DNA of 64,000 nucleotides from Aquabacterium soli (GTDB lineage: Bacteria; Pseudomonadota; Gammaproteobacteria; Burkholderiales; Burkholderiaceae_C). Below, piece by piece: positions 24,574 to 34,198 of the stretch. Below the pieces are notes generated by a model. It was not told the DNA's origin and did no database searches. It saw nothing but the letters and a program-made list of their open reading frames with translations. The stretch's first letter is position 1; each line of letters begins with the position of its first letter. The position numbers were made by a program, and so were the translations under genes. The DNA lies in the NCBI RefSeq assembly GCF_003933735.1, contig NZ_RSED01000007.1, forward strand, positions 62,001 to 126,000, in the 5' to 3' direction.

Positions 24574-26376
24574 ATGTTCAACAACATGAAAGTCGCCACC
24601 CGCCTGGCTTTGGGCTTCGGCCTTGTGATCGCGCTGCTGCTGATCATGGCCGTTCTCAATGTGTCGCGCCTGTCCGCCATCAATGACTCGTCCACCGAGA
24701 TCATGGAAAACCGCTATCCCAAGGTCGAGATGGCCACGCAGGTGGCGAAGAACGCCCTGAAGAACGGCAATCTTCTCCGCAGTTTCCTGCTGAGCACCGA
24801 TGAGGCCGAGCAGAACACGCTGCGCCAGCATGTGGAGACCACGCGCTCCGAAAACGGCGAGCTGCTCAAGAAACTCGAGGCGGTGCTGACCACACCGGAC
24901 GCCAAGCTGTTGCTCAAGGAACTGACCGACCGGCGTGCCGCGCTGAGCACGAAGTACAACCGACTCTACGATTTGGCACGCACCGAACGTGCCCAGGCCG
25001 TCCAGTTCATGGCCAGCGACTTTGCCCCGGCCAACGAGGCCTATGTCGAGGCGGCCGACACCCTGGTGGCCTATCAAGTCAAGCAGATGAACCAGGCCAA
25101 CGACGATGCGGATGCGCTGTACACCCAGACGCGGGCCTTGGTGATCGGTCTTTCGATCGCGGCCATCGTGGTGGCGGTCGGCGTGGGTTTCCTGATCGCT
25201 CGGGGCCTGCTGCGCCTGCTGGGCGGCGAGCCGGCTTACGCGGCCGAGGTGCTGCGGCAGGTGGCCGTGGGCGATTTCACCGTGCAGGTGGCGGTGCGCC
25301 CCGGGGACAACCACAGCATGCTCTACACCGTGAAAGAGATGGTGGGCTCGGCCGGCGACAGCATCAACGACGTGGTGCGTGTGATGAGCGCCGTGGCCGA
25401 GGGCGATCTGACGCAGACCATCACCAAGACCTACCAGGGCTCGTTCGCCGAGATGAAGGAGTACGTCAACAACACCGTGCTCAAGCTCTCTCAGGTGGTC
25501 TCCGAGGTCAACAGCAGCGCCGAATCACTGGCGGGTGCGTCTGAAGAAGTCAGTGCCACGGCGCAATCGCTCTCGCAGGCGTCCAGCGAACAGGCGGCCG
25601 GGGTGGAGGAGACCAGTGCTTCCATCGAGCAGATGACGGCCTCCATCGCGCAGAACACCGAGAACGCCAAGGTGACGGACGGCATGGCCACGAAGGCCGC
25701 CGCCGAAGCTTCCGAAGGGGGCGATGCGGTCAAGGCCACGGTGGTGGCGATGAAGCAGATCGCCCAGAAGATCGGCATCATCGACGACATCGCTTACCAG
25801 ACCAACCTGCTGGCGCTCAACGCTGCCATCGAGGCGGCACGGGCCGGCGAGCACGGCAAGGGCTTTGCGGTGGTGGCGGCCGAGGTGCGCAAGCTGGCCG
25901 AGCGCAGCCAGGTGGCCGCGCAGGAGATCGGCGATGTGGCCGGCTCCAGCGTGGAGCTGGCCGAGCGCGCGGGCAAGCTGCTCGACGAGATGGTGCCCAA
26001 CATCCGCAAGACCTCCGACCTGGTGCAGGAGATCACGGCCGCGTCTGAAGAGCAATCGTCCGGCGTCAGCCAGATCAACGCCGCCGTGAGCCAGCTCAGC
26101 CAGACCACGCAGCAGAACGCATCGAGCTCGGAGCAGCTGGCCGCCACGGCCGAAGAGATGAGCGGGCAGGCCGAGCAACTGCAGGAGTCGATGGCCTTCT
26201 TCAAGCTGGCCCACGGCCATGCGCCCGTCGCGCGGCATGTGCCCGCGGTGGGTACGGCGGCGCGCAAGCCACCGCGCGGCCGGCCGCCGGCCCGCAAGGC
26301 CAGCACCGCGCAAGCGGCCGACCTGGCCCTCGCCACGGCCGATGGCCCTGACGAGACCCACTTCGCCAAGTTCTGA
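24574..26376 (+). CDS. Methyl-accepting chemotaxis protein of the che operon
   Basis: A 600-residue receptor. A first membrane helix (11-31) is followed by a four-helix-bundle periplasmic sensor (about 35-185), a second helix (near 190-210), an unusually long HAMP-like segment containing two related units ([14 protein letters not shown] and [14 protein letters not shown]), and the signalling domain with tip [20 protein letters not shown]. Gln/Glu pairs near [10 protein letters not shown] are likely methylation or CheD-deamidation sites. The tail is Ala/Pro/Lys-rich and ends ETHFAKF. It lies 57 bases after cheA and 12 bases before cheW, and is presumably the main receptor for this array. Confidence 0.93.
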   Translation: MFNNMKVATRLALGFGLVIALLLIMAVLNVSRLSAINDSSTEIMENRYPKVEMATQVAKNALKNGNLLRSFLLSTDEAEQNTLRQHVETTRSENGELLKKLEAVLTTPDAKLLLKELTDRRAALSTKYNRLYDLARTERAQAVQFMASDFAPANEAYVEAADTLVAYQVKQMNQANDDADALYTQTRALVIGLSIAAIVVAVGVGFLIARGLLRLLGGEPAYAAEVLRQVAVGDFTVQVAVRPGDNHSMLYTVKEMVGSAGDSINDVVRVMSAVAEGDLTQTITKTYQGSFAEMKEYVNNTVLKLSQVVSEVNSSAESLAGASEEVSATAQSLSQASSEQAAGVEETSASIEQMTASIAQNTENAKVTDGMATKAAAEASEGGDAVKATVVAMKQIAQKIGIIDDIAYQTNLLALNAAIEAARAGEHGKGFAVVAAEVRKLAERSQVAAQEIGDVAGSSVELAERAGKLLDEMVPNIRKTSDLVQEITAASEEQSSGVSQINAAVSQLSQTTQQNASSSEQLAATAEEMSGQAEQLQESMAFFKLAHGHAPVARHVPAVGTAARKPPRGRPPARKASTAQAADLALATADGPDETHFAKF

Positions 26377-26388
26377 GGAGGCGTGGCC

Positions 26389-26967
26389 GTGAACACCTCC
26401 ACACACACTCCGTCGCCATCCGGCGCCGTGGCGCCGCTGTCGCGCGCTGCGGCCCGCCCGGTGTCCAGCGAGCCGGCGCAGTACCTGACCTTCATGCTGG
26501 GCGGTGAGACCTTCGCCATCGGCATCCTGGCCATCAAGGAGATCATCGAATACCAGAGCCTCACGGCGGTGCCGATGATGCCCGAGTGCGTGCGCGGCGT
26601 GATCAACCTGCGCGGGGCCGTGGTGCCCGTGATGGACCTGCAGGCGCGCTTCGGGCGGCCTTCGTCGCCGATCACCAAGCGCACCTGCATCGTCATCGTC
26701 GAGGTGCGGGCGCAGACTGAGGATGGCCCGGAGGGCCAGGTCATCGGCGTGCTGGTGGACGCGGTCAACGAAGTGATCGACATCGCCCCGGGCGAGGTGG
26801 AGCCGCCGCCTGCTTTTGGCGCACGCATCCGTACCGATTTCATGCAGGGCATGGGCAAGGTCAAGGGCAAGTTCGTGATCCTGCTGGATGTGGACCAGGT
26901 GTTCTCGCTGGACGACATCGCCCAACTGGCCGCGCTGGCGCCGGAAGCACAGGCGGCCATGGAGTGA
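26389..26967 (+). CDS. cheW: Chemotaxis adaptor CheW
   Basis: About 192 residues. After a Ser/Thr/Pro-rich N-terminal tail (about 30 residues) comes a CheW fold: YLTFMLGGETFAIGILAIKE, then the conserved VRGVINLRGAVVPVMDLQARF segment. It bridges receptors and CheA. A GTG at 26389 was chosen because AGGAG at 26376-26380 is eight bases away; another in-frame GTG at 26383 sits too close to that site. The gene begins 12 bases after the receptor gene and ends 21 bases before cheR. Confidence 0.92.
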   Translation: MNTSTHTPSPSGAVAPLSRAAARPVSSEPAQYLTFMLGGETFAIGILAIKEIIEYQSLTAVPMMPECVRGVINLRGAVVPVMDLQARFGRPSSPITKRTCIVIVEVRAQTEDGPEGQVIGVLVDAVNEVIDIAPGEVEPPPAFGARIRTDFMQGMGKVKGKFVILLDVDQVFSLDDIAQLAALAPEAQAAME

Positions 26968-26988
26968 GCGCGGCGAGCGCGGCAGGGC

Positions 26989-27795
26989 ATGCACCACACG
27001 ATCACCGACCAGGAGTTCGGCTGGTTCCAGCGCTTCATCTTCGAGGCAGCGGGCATCAGCATGGGCGATACCAAGAAGGCGCTGGTGTCCGGGCGCCTGG
27101 CCAAGCGGCTGGCCGCCCTGCGCCTGGACAGCTTCACCGCCTACTTCAGGCTGCTCGACAGCGGCCAGCGGCCCGAGGAGGTACAGGCCGCCATCGACCT
27201 GCTGACCACCAACGAGACCTACTTCTTCCGCGAGGCCAAGCACTTCGAGCTGCTGCGCCGGTTGGCCCTGGAGGCGGCGCAGCGTCCCCACCAGGCCATG
27301 CGGGTGTGGAGCGCGGCCAGCTCCAGCGGCGAAGAGGCCTACAGCATCGCCATGGTGCTGGCCGATTGCCTGCCGCAGGCGCCCTGGGAGGTGCTGGGCA
27401 CCGACATCAGCTCGCGCATGCTGCACAAGGCGCGCACCGGCCACTTCCCGATGGAGCGGGCCCGGCACATTCCGCAGAACTACCTCAAGCGTTTCTGCCT
27501 GCGGGGCTTCGGAGAGCAGCAGGGCACCATGCTGGTGGACCGTTCGCTGCGCGCCCGCGTGCAGTTCCGCCACGCCAACCTCAACGAGGCGCTGCCCGCG
27601 CTGGGACAGTTCGATGTGATCTTCCTGCGCAACGTGATGATCTACTTCAACGCCGAGACCAAGCGCCGCGTGGTGGCCCGCCTGCTGGCCCACCTCAAGC
27701 CGGGCGGCCACTTCCTGATCGGGCATTCCGAGAGCCTCAACGACATCACCCAGGCCCTGGTGCCGGTGGCGCCGTCCATCTACCGCAAGCCATGA
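26989..27795 (+). CDS. cheR: Chemoreceptor methyltransferase CheR
   Basis: A 268-residue S-adenosylmethionine-dependent glutamate methyltransferase. The N-terminal helical domain is followed by the segment LTTNETYFFRE, which contacts SAM and substrate. The SAM-binding loop is VWSAASSSGEEAYSIAM, and the later FDVIFLRNVMIYF is the conserved class I methyltransferase strand. It adds methyl groups to receptor glutamates. Its stop overlaps the cheD start (ATGA), implying coupled translation. Length is normal. Confidence 0.94.
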   Translation: MHHTITDQEFGWFQRFIFEAAGISMGDTKKALVSGRLAKRLAALRLDSFTAYFRLLDSGQRPEEVQAAIDLLTTNETYFFREAKHFELLRRLALEAAQRPHQAMRVWSAASSSGEEAYSIAMVLADCLPQAPWEVLGTDISSRMLHKARTGHFPMERARHIPQNYLKRFCLRGFGEQQGTMLVDRSLRARVQFRHANLNEALPALGQFDVIFLRNVMIYFNAETKRRVVARLLAHLKPGGHFLIGHSESLNDITQALVPVAPSIYRKP

Positions 27796-28337
27796 GAGCC
27801 GCTCATCTGCACGGACACACCCGAGGGGGGAAGCCCCCCGGGCCGACCGACCTGGTGCTGCAACCCGGTGAGTACGCGGTGGCGGACCACCATCACCGCA
27901 TCCTCACGCTGCTGGGCTCGTGCGTGTCCATCACCTTGTGGCACCCGGGCCGGCGCATCGGAGCGATGTCGCATTTCCTGGTGCCCAGCCGATCCGCGCG
28001 GGAGCCGGTCACCCAAGCGATGGCACTGGATGCTCATTACGGCGACGAAGCCCTGGCCCTGATGCTGCGTGGCCTGGCACGGCGAGGTGTGTCTCCGCAA
28101 GCCTGTGAGGCCAAGATCTTCGGTGGCGGCGACATGTTCCCCACCGTGCCGGCCCAAGGGCCCAGCGTTGGCCGCCGCAATGGCGAGGCGGCCCGCTGCC
28201 TGCTGCAGGCGCATGGCATCCCGGTGCGCTCCGAGAGCCTGTTCGGCACTGGCCATCGCAAGATCATCTTCGATGTCGCCAGCGGTCATGTCTGGTCGCA
28301 TCAGGCCCGGCGGGCCGGGATGGGAGGCGCCGCGTGA
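27792..28337 (+). CDS. cheD: Chemoreceptor glutamine deamidase CheD
   Basis: A 181-residue CheD. Catalytic Cys44 lies in [10 protein letters not shown] and His61 in GAMSHFLVP; their spacing of 17 matches that of the characterised Thermotoga enzyme. Later KIFGGGDMF and GRRNGEAAR are family features. It converts receptor Gln to Glu, preparing methylation sites. The start ATG overlaps the cheR stop and the end overlaps the cheB GTG. A GGGGGG-AAG-CCCCCC hairpin at 27825-27839 lies just inside the coding region and might slow translation initiation or ribosome transit. Confidence 0.92.
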   Translation: MRAAHLHGHTRGGKPPGPTDLVLQPGEYAVADHHHRILTLLGSCVSITLWHPGRRIGAMSHFLVPSRSAREPVTQAMALDAHYGDEALALMLRGLARRGVSPQACEAKIFGGGDMFPTVPAQGPSVGRRNGEAARCLLQAHGIPVRSESLFGTGHRKIIFDVASGHVWSHQARRAGMGGAA

Positions 28338-29407
28338 AGCCCATCCAGGTCATGGTGGTGGATGATTCGGCCGTGGTTCGACAGGTGCTCGCGGCCTTGC
28401 TCAACGAGGCGCCGGGCATCGAGGTGCTGCATGCCGTCGCCGACCCCTTGCTGGCCATCGAGCGCCTGCGCGTGCAGTGGCCCGATGTGATCGTGCTGGA
28501 CGTGGAGATGCCGCGCATGGACGGCATCACCTTCCTGCGCAAGATCATGAGCGAGCGGCCCACGCCGGTGGTGATCTGCTCGACGCTGACGGCCAAGGGC
28601 GCGCAGACCACGGCCGAGGCGCTGGCGGCCGGCGCCGTGTCCATCGTGACCAAGCCCAAGCTGGGGCTCAAGCAGTTCCTGCAGGATGCCAGTGATGACT
28701 TGGTGGCCGCGGTGCGCGCTGCGGCCAAGGCCAACGTGAAGCGGTTGGTGCAGCGCGAGCCCGCGCAGGCACCGCCGGCCAAGCTCACCGCCGACGCGGT
28801 GATCGCCCCAGGGGGGCGCGCCATGGCACAGACCACCGAGCGCGTGGTGGCCATCGGCACCTCCACCGGCGGCACACAGGCGCTGGAAGAGGTGCTCACC
28901 AGCCTGTCTCGGGTCAGCCCCGGCATCGTCATCGTGCAGCACATGCCGGAGAAGTTCACAGCGGCTTTCGCAGCCCGGCTGGATTCGCTGTGCGAGATCG
29001 AGGTGCGCGAGGCTCGCCACAACGACCGTGTGGTGCCCGGCCGCGCGCTGATCGCGCCGGGCGGGCGGCACATGCTGCTGCGCCGCAGCGGCGCGCAATA
29101 CCACGTGGAGGTGGTGGAAGGCCCGCTGGTCAACCGCCACCGCCCCTCGGTGGACGTGCTGTTCCGTTCGGTGGCCAAGAGCGCCGGGGCCAACGCCCTG
29201 GGCATCATCATGACGGGCATGGGCGATGACGGCGCCGCCGGCCTGCTGGAAATGCGCCAAGCCGGTGCCCACACCCTGGCCCAGGACGAGCGAAGCTGCG
29301 TGGTCTACGGCATGCCCAAGGAGGCCGTCAAGCGCGGTGGGGTAGAGCGCAGCGTGCCGCTGCAGGGCATCGGGGCGGAGATCATGCGGCAGATGGCGAT
29401 GGGGTGA
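28334..29407 (+). CDS. cheB: Chemotaxis methylesterase/deamidase CheB
   Basis: A 357-residue CheB. The receiver domain has Asp10-Asp11 and phospho-acceptor Asp56 ([11 protein letters not shown]). The C-terminal esterase has the catalytic triad Ser177 (GTSTGG), His203 (VQHMPEKF) and Asp299 (GMGDDGAAG). It removes receptor methyl groups when phosphorylated by CheA. It starts with GTG overlapping the cheD stop, the last of the coupled che genes. The next gene, lhr, begins about 100 bases later and is probably a separate unit. Confidence 0.95.
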   Translation: MKPIQVMVVDDSAVVRQVLAALLNEAPGIEVLHAVADPLLAIERLRVQWPDVIVLDVEMPRMDGITFLRKIMSERPTPVVICSTLTAKGAQTTAEALAAGAVSIVTKPKLGLKQFLQDASDDLVAAVRAAAKANVKRLVQREPAQAPPAKLTADAVIAPGGRAMAQTTERVVAIGTSTGGTQALEEVLTSLSRVSPGIVIVQHMPEKFTAAFAARLDSLCEIEVREARHNDRVVPGRALIAPGGRHMLLRRSGAQYHVEVVEGPLVNRHRPSVDVLFRSVAKSAGANALGIIMTGMGDDGAAGLLEMRQAGAHTLAQDERSCVVYGMPKEAVKRGGVERSVPLQGIGAEIMRQMAMG

Positions 29408-29512
29408 TGGCCCCGGGCTGACGGATGGTGCATGGCTGTGAGACAGTGCTCCCTTGGGGTGCTTGAAGCCTGGGCAAGCGCCCTCAGCTGTGTTCCAGCC
29501 CCAGGCGTGTCC

Positions 29513-32500
29513 ATGCCGCTGTCCACTTTCCACCCCGTCGTTGCCACCTGGTTCGCCAGTGCCTTTCCTGCGCCCACCGAGGCGCAGGCCTTGGCGTGGC
29601 CGGCCATCGCCGCAGGCCGTCACACGCTGGTCGCCGCGCCCACGGGTTCGGGCAAGACCCTGACCGCCTTCATGGCCGCGATCGACAGCCTGGTGCGCCA
29701 GGGCCTTGAAGAAGGTGGCCTGCCCGACGAGACCCAGGTGATCTACGTGTCGCCGCTCAAGGCGCTGTCCAACGACATCCACGTGAACCTGGACGCGCCG
29801 CTGGCCGGCATCCGTGCCGCGCTGGCTGCGCACGGCCTGCCCGATGTGGCGTTGCGCGCCGCCGTGCGCACCGGCGACACGCCGCAAGCCGAGCGCGACC
29901 GCCTGCGCCGCAAGCCGCCGCACATCCTGGTGACCACGCCCGAATCGCTCTACGTGCTGCTGGGCTCGGTGTCCGGGCGGCGCATGCTGGGCACGGCGCG
30001 CACCGTCATCGTCGACGAGATCCACGCCGTGGCCGCCAGCAAGCGCGGCAGCCACCTGGCCTTGTCATTGGCGCGGCTCGATGCACTGTGCGGCCGGCCG
30101 CTGGTGCGCGTGGGCCTGTCGGCCACGCAAAAGCCCATCGACGAGGTGGCGCGCTTCCTGGTCGGCGCGGGCAGGGTGTCGCCCGAGGGCACGCCCGATT
30201 GCAGCATCATCGACATCGGCCATGCCAAGCCACGTGACCTGGCGCTGGAGCTGCCGCCCGTGCCGCTGTCGGCCGTGATGAGCAATGACCAGTGGGAGAT
30301 GGTCTACGACCGACTGGCCGAGCTGGTGGTGCAGCACCGCACCACGCTGGTCTTCGTCAACACCCGGCGCATGGCCGAGCGCGCTGCGCGCCACCTGGGT
30401 GAGCGCCTGGGCAAGGAGGCCGTGGCCGCGCACCATGGCAGCCTGGCCCGTGAGCTGCGGCTGGAGGCCGAGCAGCGCCTGAAAGGCGGCCACCTGCAGG
30501 TGCTGGTGGCCACGGCCTCGCTGGAGCTGGGCATCGACATCGGCGATGTGGACCTGGTCTGCCAACTGGGCTCACCCCGTTCCATCGCGGGCTTCCTGCA
30601 GCGGGTGGGGCGCTCGGGCCACGCGGTGGGCGGCGTTCCCAAGGGGCGGTTGTTCCCGCAATCGCGCGACGACCTGCTCGAATGCGCGGCCCTGCTGGAC
30701 AGCGTGCGCCGCGGCGAGCTCGACCGCCTGCGCCTGCCGCCTGCCCCGCTGGATGTGCTGGCCCAGCAGATCGTGGCCGAGGTCACCTGCCAGGATTGGG
30801 ATGAAGATGCGCTGTACGCGCTGGTGCGCCAGGCCTGGCCCTATGCCTCGCTGGCCCGGGCGTCGTTCGACGAGGTCGTGCGCATGCTGGCCGAGGGCTT
30901 CACCACCCGACATGGCACGCGAGCGGCCTATGTGCACCGCGACGCCGTGAACCGCCGCCTGCACGGCCGAACCGGCGGGCGCATGACGGCGGTGATGTCC
31001 GGCGGCACCATCCCCGACCTGGCCGATTACAGCGTGATCCTGGAGCCGCAGGCCCACACCATCGGCACCGTGCACGAGGACTTCGCAGTCGAAAGCCTGG
31101 CCGGCGACGTGTTCCAGCTGGGCAATGCCAGCTACCGCATCCTGAAGATCGAGCCGGGGCGCGTGCGCGTGGCCGATGCGCAGGGCGCACCGCCCAGCAT
31201 CCCGTTCTGGCTGGGCGAGGCGCCGGGCCGCAGCGACGAGCTGTCGCAGGCGGTGTCGCGCCTGCGTGCGCAGGTGGCCGAGCGCTTCGAGGCCGACACC
31301 GGCACCACCGCCGCGCCGCGCGCGCAGCATTGGCTGGCGCAGGATCTGCAGCTGGGCGATTCGGCCGCCGCGCAGATCGTCGACTACCTGGTGCGCACGC
31401 GCGCCGCGCTGGGCACCGTGCCCACGCAGGAGCACCTTGTGATCGAGCGCTTCTTCGATGAATCGGGCGGCACGCAACTGGTCATCCACTCGCCCTATGG
31501 CAGCCGGCTCAACCGCGCGTGGGGCCTGGCGCTGCGCAAGCGCTTTTGCCGCCAGTTCAACTTCGAGCTGCAGGCGGCGGCCACGGAAGATGCCATCGTG
31601 CTGTCGCTGTCGAGCAGCCACAGCTTCCCGCTGATCGACGTGGCACGCTACCTGCACAGCAACACCGCGCTCGATGTGCTGGTGCAGGCCCTGCTCGACG
31701 CACCGCTGTTCGGCGTGCGCTGGCGCTGGAACGCCACCACCGCGTTGGCGCTGCCGCGCTTCAGCGGTGGCCGCAAGGTGGCGCCGCAACTGCAGCGCAT
31801 GCGCAGCGAAGACCTGCTGGCCGCCGTCTTCCCGGACCAGGTGGCCTGCGCCGAGAACATCGTGGGCGAGCGCGAAGTGCCCGAGCACCCCCTGGTGGCG
31901 CAGACGCTGCACGACTGCCTGCATGAGGCCATGGACGCGGAGGGGTGGCTGGCCCTGCTGCGCGGGCTGGAGTCGGGCCGCATCGCCATCGACGCGCGTG
32001 AGACCACGGCCCCGTCGCCGCTGGCCGCCGAGGTGCTCAATGCGCGCCCTTATGCCTTCCTGGACGACGCGCCGCTGGAAGAGCGCCGCACACAGGCCGT
32101 GATGGCACGCCGCCTGACCGACCCCGACCACCCCGATGACCTGGGCCGGCTCGACCCCGCCGCCATCGACGATGTGCGCGACCAGGCCTGGCCCCAGGCG
32201 CGCGATGTGGACGAGATGCACGATGCCCTGATGGGCCTGGGCCTCATCACGGCCGATGATGTGCGGGCCCGGCCGGCTTGGCTGCCCTTGCTGCAGGCCC
32301 TGGCGGCCGACCGGCGTGCCACGCAACTGGTGGTCACAGGCCTCCTGCCTGCCGACCTTGACCTTGCCTTGCCGCCCGTGGATGCTGCCGATGCACGTTG
32401 GGTGGCGGCCGAACGCCTGCCCCAGGCGATGGTGCTGTTTCCATTGGCGGCACGTCAGCCGGCCATTGAGGCCCCACCCGATTTTGCCGAGCGCCTTTGG

Positions 32501-33946
32501 AGCCCCGATGAGGCGCTGGTCGAGATGGTGCGTGCACGGCTGTCCGGGCTGGGGCCCGTGTCCGTCGATACGCTGGTGAGCGACCTGCACCAGCCGGCGC
32601 CCGACATCGCCGTGGCCCTCAGCCGGCTTGAGGCCGAAGGCGTGGCCATGCGAGGCCGCTTCACGCCCCAGGCGTCCGAACTTGGTGCCCCGGAAGAATG
32701 GTGCGAACGCCACCTGCTGGCCCGCATCCACCGCTACACCATCGCCCGCCTGCGCCGCGAGATAGAGCCGGTGGAGCCGCGCGATTTCATGCGCTTCCTG
32801 TTCGATTGGCAGCGTGTGGACGAGGACACCCGCATGCAGGGCGACGAGGCGCTGCCCGCCATCATCGAACTGCTGGAAGGGTTCGAGGCACCGGCCGGTG
32901 CCTGGGAGGCCGAGCTGCTGCCGGCACGCCTGGCCGACTATGGCCCCGCCTGGCTGGACCAGCTGTGCACCGGCGGCAAGGTGGCCTGGACGCGGCTGCG
33001 TGGGCACACCCACAGCGTGGCCAGCGAGCAGGGCGGTGCCGTGGCCACGACCTTGCGCGCCACGCCCATCGTGCTGCTGCCGCGCCGTGTGCTGGGCCTG
33101 TGGCGCGGCCTGCCGCCGCAGCGGGCCGATGACGACGAGGCCCTGTTGTCACCCAAGGCACGCCGCGTGGCTGCACTGCTCGAGGCGGATGGCGCTTCCT
33201 TTTTCGATGAGCTGGCTGCTGGTGCCCACCTGCTGCGCAGCGAACTGGAAGACGCGCTGACCGAACTGGTGGCACGTGGCCGTGCCCATTGCGACAGTTT
33301 CGCGGGCTTGCGCGCCCTGTTGCTGCCTTCGTCGAAGCGGCCCTCCGCGCACGGATCGCGTCGCGGTCGCCGAGCCTCCGTGTTCGGGCTGGAAGATGCC
33401 GGGCGCTGGGCACTGGTGCGCCGGCCCGCCTTGCCTGCCGAGGCATCGGCCCCAGCGGGCAGGAACGCGCCTGCGCGCGCCGCGTCGCCGCTGGACCCGG
33501 CTTCGGTGGAGCATGTCGCCCGCGTGCTGCTGCGCCGCTACGGCATGGTCTGCTGGCACCTGCTCGAACGCGAAGCGGCCTGGCTGCCCCCCTGGCGTGA
33601 GCTGCTGCGCGTCTACCAGCGCCTGGAGGCTCGCGGCGAGATCAGGGGGGGCCGTTTCGTGGCCGGCCTGAGCGGTGAGCAGTTCGCCCTGCCCGAGGCC
33701 ATCGGCCTGATGCGCTCAGTACGCCGCCGCCCGCACGATGGCCGGCTGGTGCGCGTGTCGGCGCTGGACCCCTTGAACCTGTCCGGCACCTTGCTGCCCG
33801 GCGCCAAGGTGCCCCGCCTGGCAGGCGCCCGCCTGGTGTTCGAAGATGGCGTGGCAGTGGCCAGCCTGGTGGCCGGCGAGGTGAACCTGTTGCAGCCGGG
33901 CATGGCGGTGGACCGCATCTCGCGCGTGCGCCAGGCCTTGATCTGA
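29513..33946 (+). CDS. lhr: Lhr-type ATP-dependent helicase (long form)
   Basis: A 1477-residue superfamily 2 helicase of the bacterial long Lhr type. Walker A is APTGSGKT at 42-49, the DEAH-type box reads DEIHAV, and motif III is SATQ. Later motifs include [18 protein letters not shown] and the arginine-finger region QRVGRSGH. The Lhr-core winged helix and beta-barrel domains follow. The C-terminal 600 residues form the Lhr-CTD, with winged-helix and AlkZ-like segments. Members are 3'-5' translocases implicated in DNA repair. The ATG at 29513 was chosen because the family opening ([13 protein letters not shown]) starts right after it. Length is normal for the family. Confidence 0.93.
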   Translation: MPLSTFHPVVATWFASAFPAPTEAQALAWPAIAAGRHTLVAAPTGSGKTLTAFMAAIDSLVRQGLEEGGLPDETQVIYVSPLKALSNDIHVNLDAPLAGIRAALAAHGLPDVALRAAVRTGDTPQAERDRLRRKPPHILVTTPESLYVLLGSVSGRRMLGTARTVIVDEIHAVAASKRGSHLALSLARLDALCGRPLVRVGLSATQKPIDEVARFLVGAGRVSPEGTPDCSIIDIGHAKPRDLALELPPVPLSAVMSNDQWEMVYDRLAELVVQHRTTLVFVNTRRMAERAARHLGERLGKEAVAAHHGSLARELRLEAEQRLKGGHLQVLVATASLELGIDIGDVDLVCQLGSPRSIAGFLQRVGRSGHAVGGVPKGRLFPQSRDDLLECAALLDSVRRGELDRLRLPPAPLDVLAQQIVAEVTCQDWDEDALYALVRQAWPYASLARASFDEVVRMLAEGFTTRHGTRAAYVHRDAVNRRLHGRTGGRMTAVMSGGTIPDLADYSVILEPQAHTIGTVHEDFAVESLAGDVFQLGNASYRILKIEPGRVRVADAQGAPPSIPFWLGEAPGRSDELSQAVSRLRAQVAERFEADTGTTAAPRAQHWLAQDLQLGDSAAAQIVDYLVRTRAALGTVPTQEHLVIERFFDESGGTQLVIHSPYGSRLNRAWGLALRKRFCRQFNFELQAAATEDAIVLSLSSSHSFPLIDVARYLHSNTALDVLVQALLDAPLFGVRWRWNATTALALPRFSGGRKVAPQLQRMRSEDLLAAVFPDQVACAENIVGEREVPEHPLVAQTLHDCLHEAMDAEGWLALLRGLESGRIAIDARETTAPSPLAAEVLNARPYAFLDDAPLEERRTQAVMARRLTDPDHPDDLGRLDPAAIDDVRDQAWPQARDVDEMHDALMGLGLITADDVRARPAWLPLLQALAADRRATQLVVTGLLPADLDLALPPVDAADARWVAAERLPQAMVLFPLAARQPAIEAPPDFAERLWSPDEALVEMVRARLSGLGPVSVDTLVSDLHQPAPDIAVALSRLEAEGVAMRGRFTPQASELGAPEEWCERHLLARIHRYTIARLRREIEPVEPRDFMRFLFDWQRVDEDTRMQGDEALPAIIELLEGFEAPAGAWEAELLPARLADYGPAWLDQLCTGGKVAWTRLRGHTHSVASEQGGAVATTLRATPIVLLPRRVLGLWRGLPPQRADDDEALLSPKARRVAALLEADGASFFDELAAGAHLLRSELEDALTELVARGRAHCDSFAGLRALLLPSSKRPSAHGSRRGRRASVFGLEDAGRWALVRRPALPAEASAPAGRNAPARAASPLDPASVEHVARVLLRRYGMVCWHLLEREAAWLPPWRELLRVYQRLEARGEIRGGRFVAGLSGEQFALPEAIGLMRSVRRRPHDGRLVRVSALDPLNLSGTLLPGAKVPRLAGARLVFEDGVAVASLVAGEVNLLQPGMAVDRISRVRQALI

Positions 33947-33958
33947 GCCCCGCGACAG

Positions 33959-34198
33959 TCAAGCCTTGTTCTTGCTTGCCCCGCGGATGTTCATGGCTGC
34001 CAGGCCCGCCTGCAATGCAATGAGCGCCCAGGCCTGCGTGCTCCATCCCCACGCCACCCACAGCACATTGCTGAGCATGTAGACCCAGAAGCCCCACTTG
34101 CGGTGCCGCTCGGACCGGGAAGCCACCAGCCAGGCCGCACCCAGCGTCACCGCCATCGCGGGCCATTGCAACAGATCGAGCAGGTCCGAGCCGTCCAT
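33959..34198 (-). CDS. Small two-to-three helix membrane protein, unknown
   Basis: A 79-residue hydrophobic protein with helices near 8-26, 34-50 and 55-70. Trp-rich loops (WGFWVYMLSNVLWVAWGW) resemble small membrane proteins annotated as amino-acid or nicotinamide transporter-like, but no family is certain. Its ATG overlaps the stop of the upstream molybdopterin subunit gene (TGATG), so it is the last gene of the molybdenum hydroxylase operon and is translationally coupled to it. The coupling suggests a role near that enzyme, for example at the membrane; this is inference. Confidence 0.6.
   Translation of the reverse strand: MDGSDLLDLLQWPAMAVTLGAAWLVASRSERHRKWGFWVYMLSNVLWVAWGWSTQAWALIALQAGLAAMNIRGASKNKA

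Noticed and set aside
30572-33013. Long minus-strand frame opposite lhr
   Set aside because: Composition is His/Gln/Arg-rich without motifs; the plus strand has complete Lhr helicase motifs.
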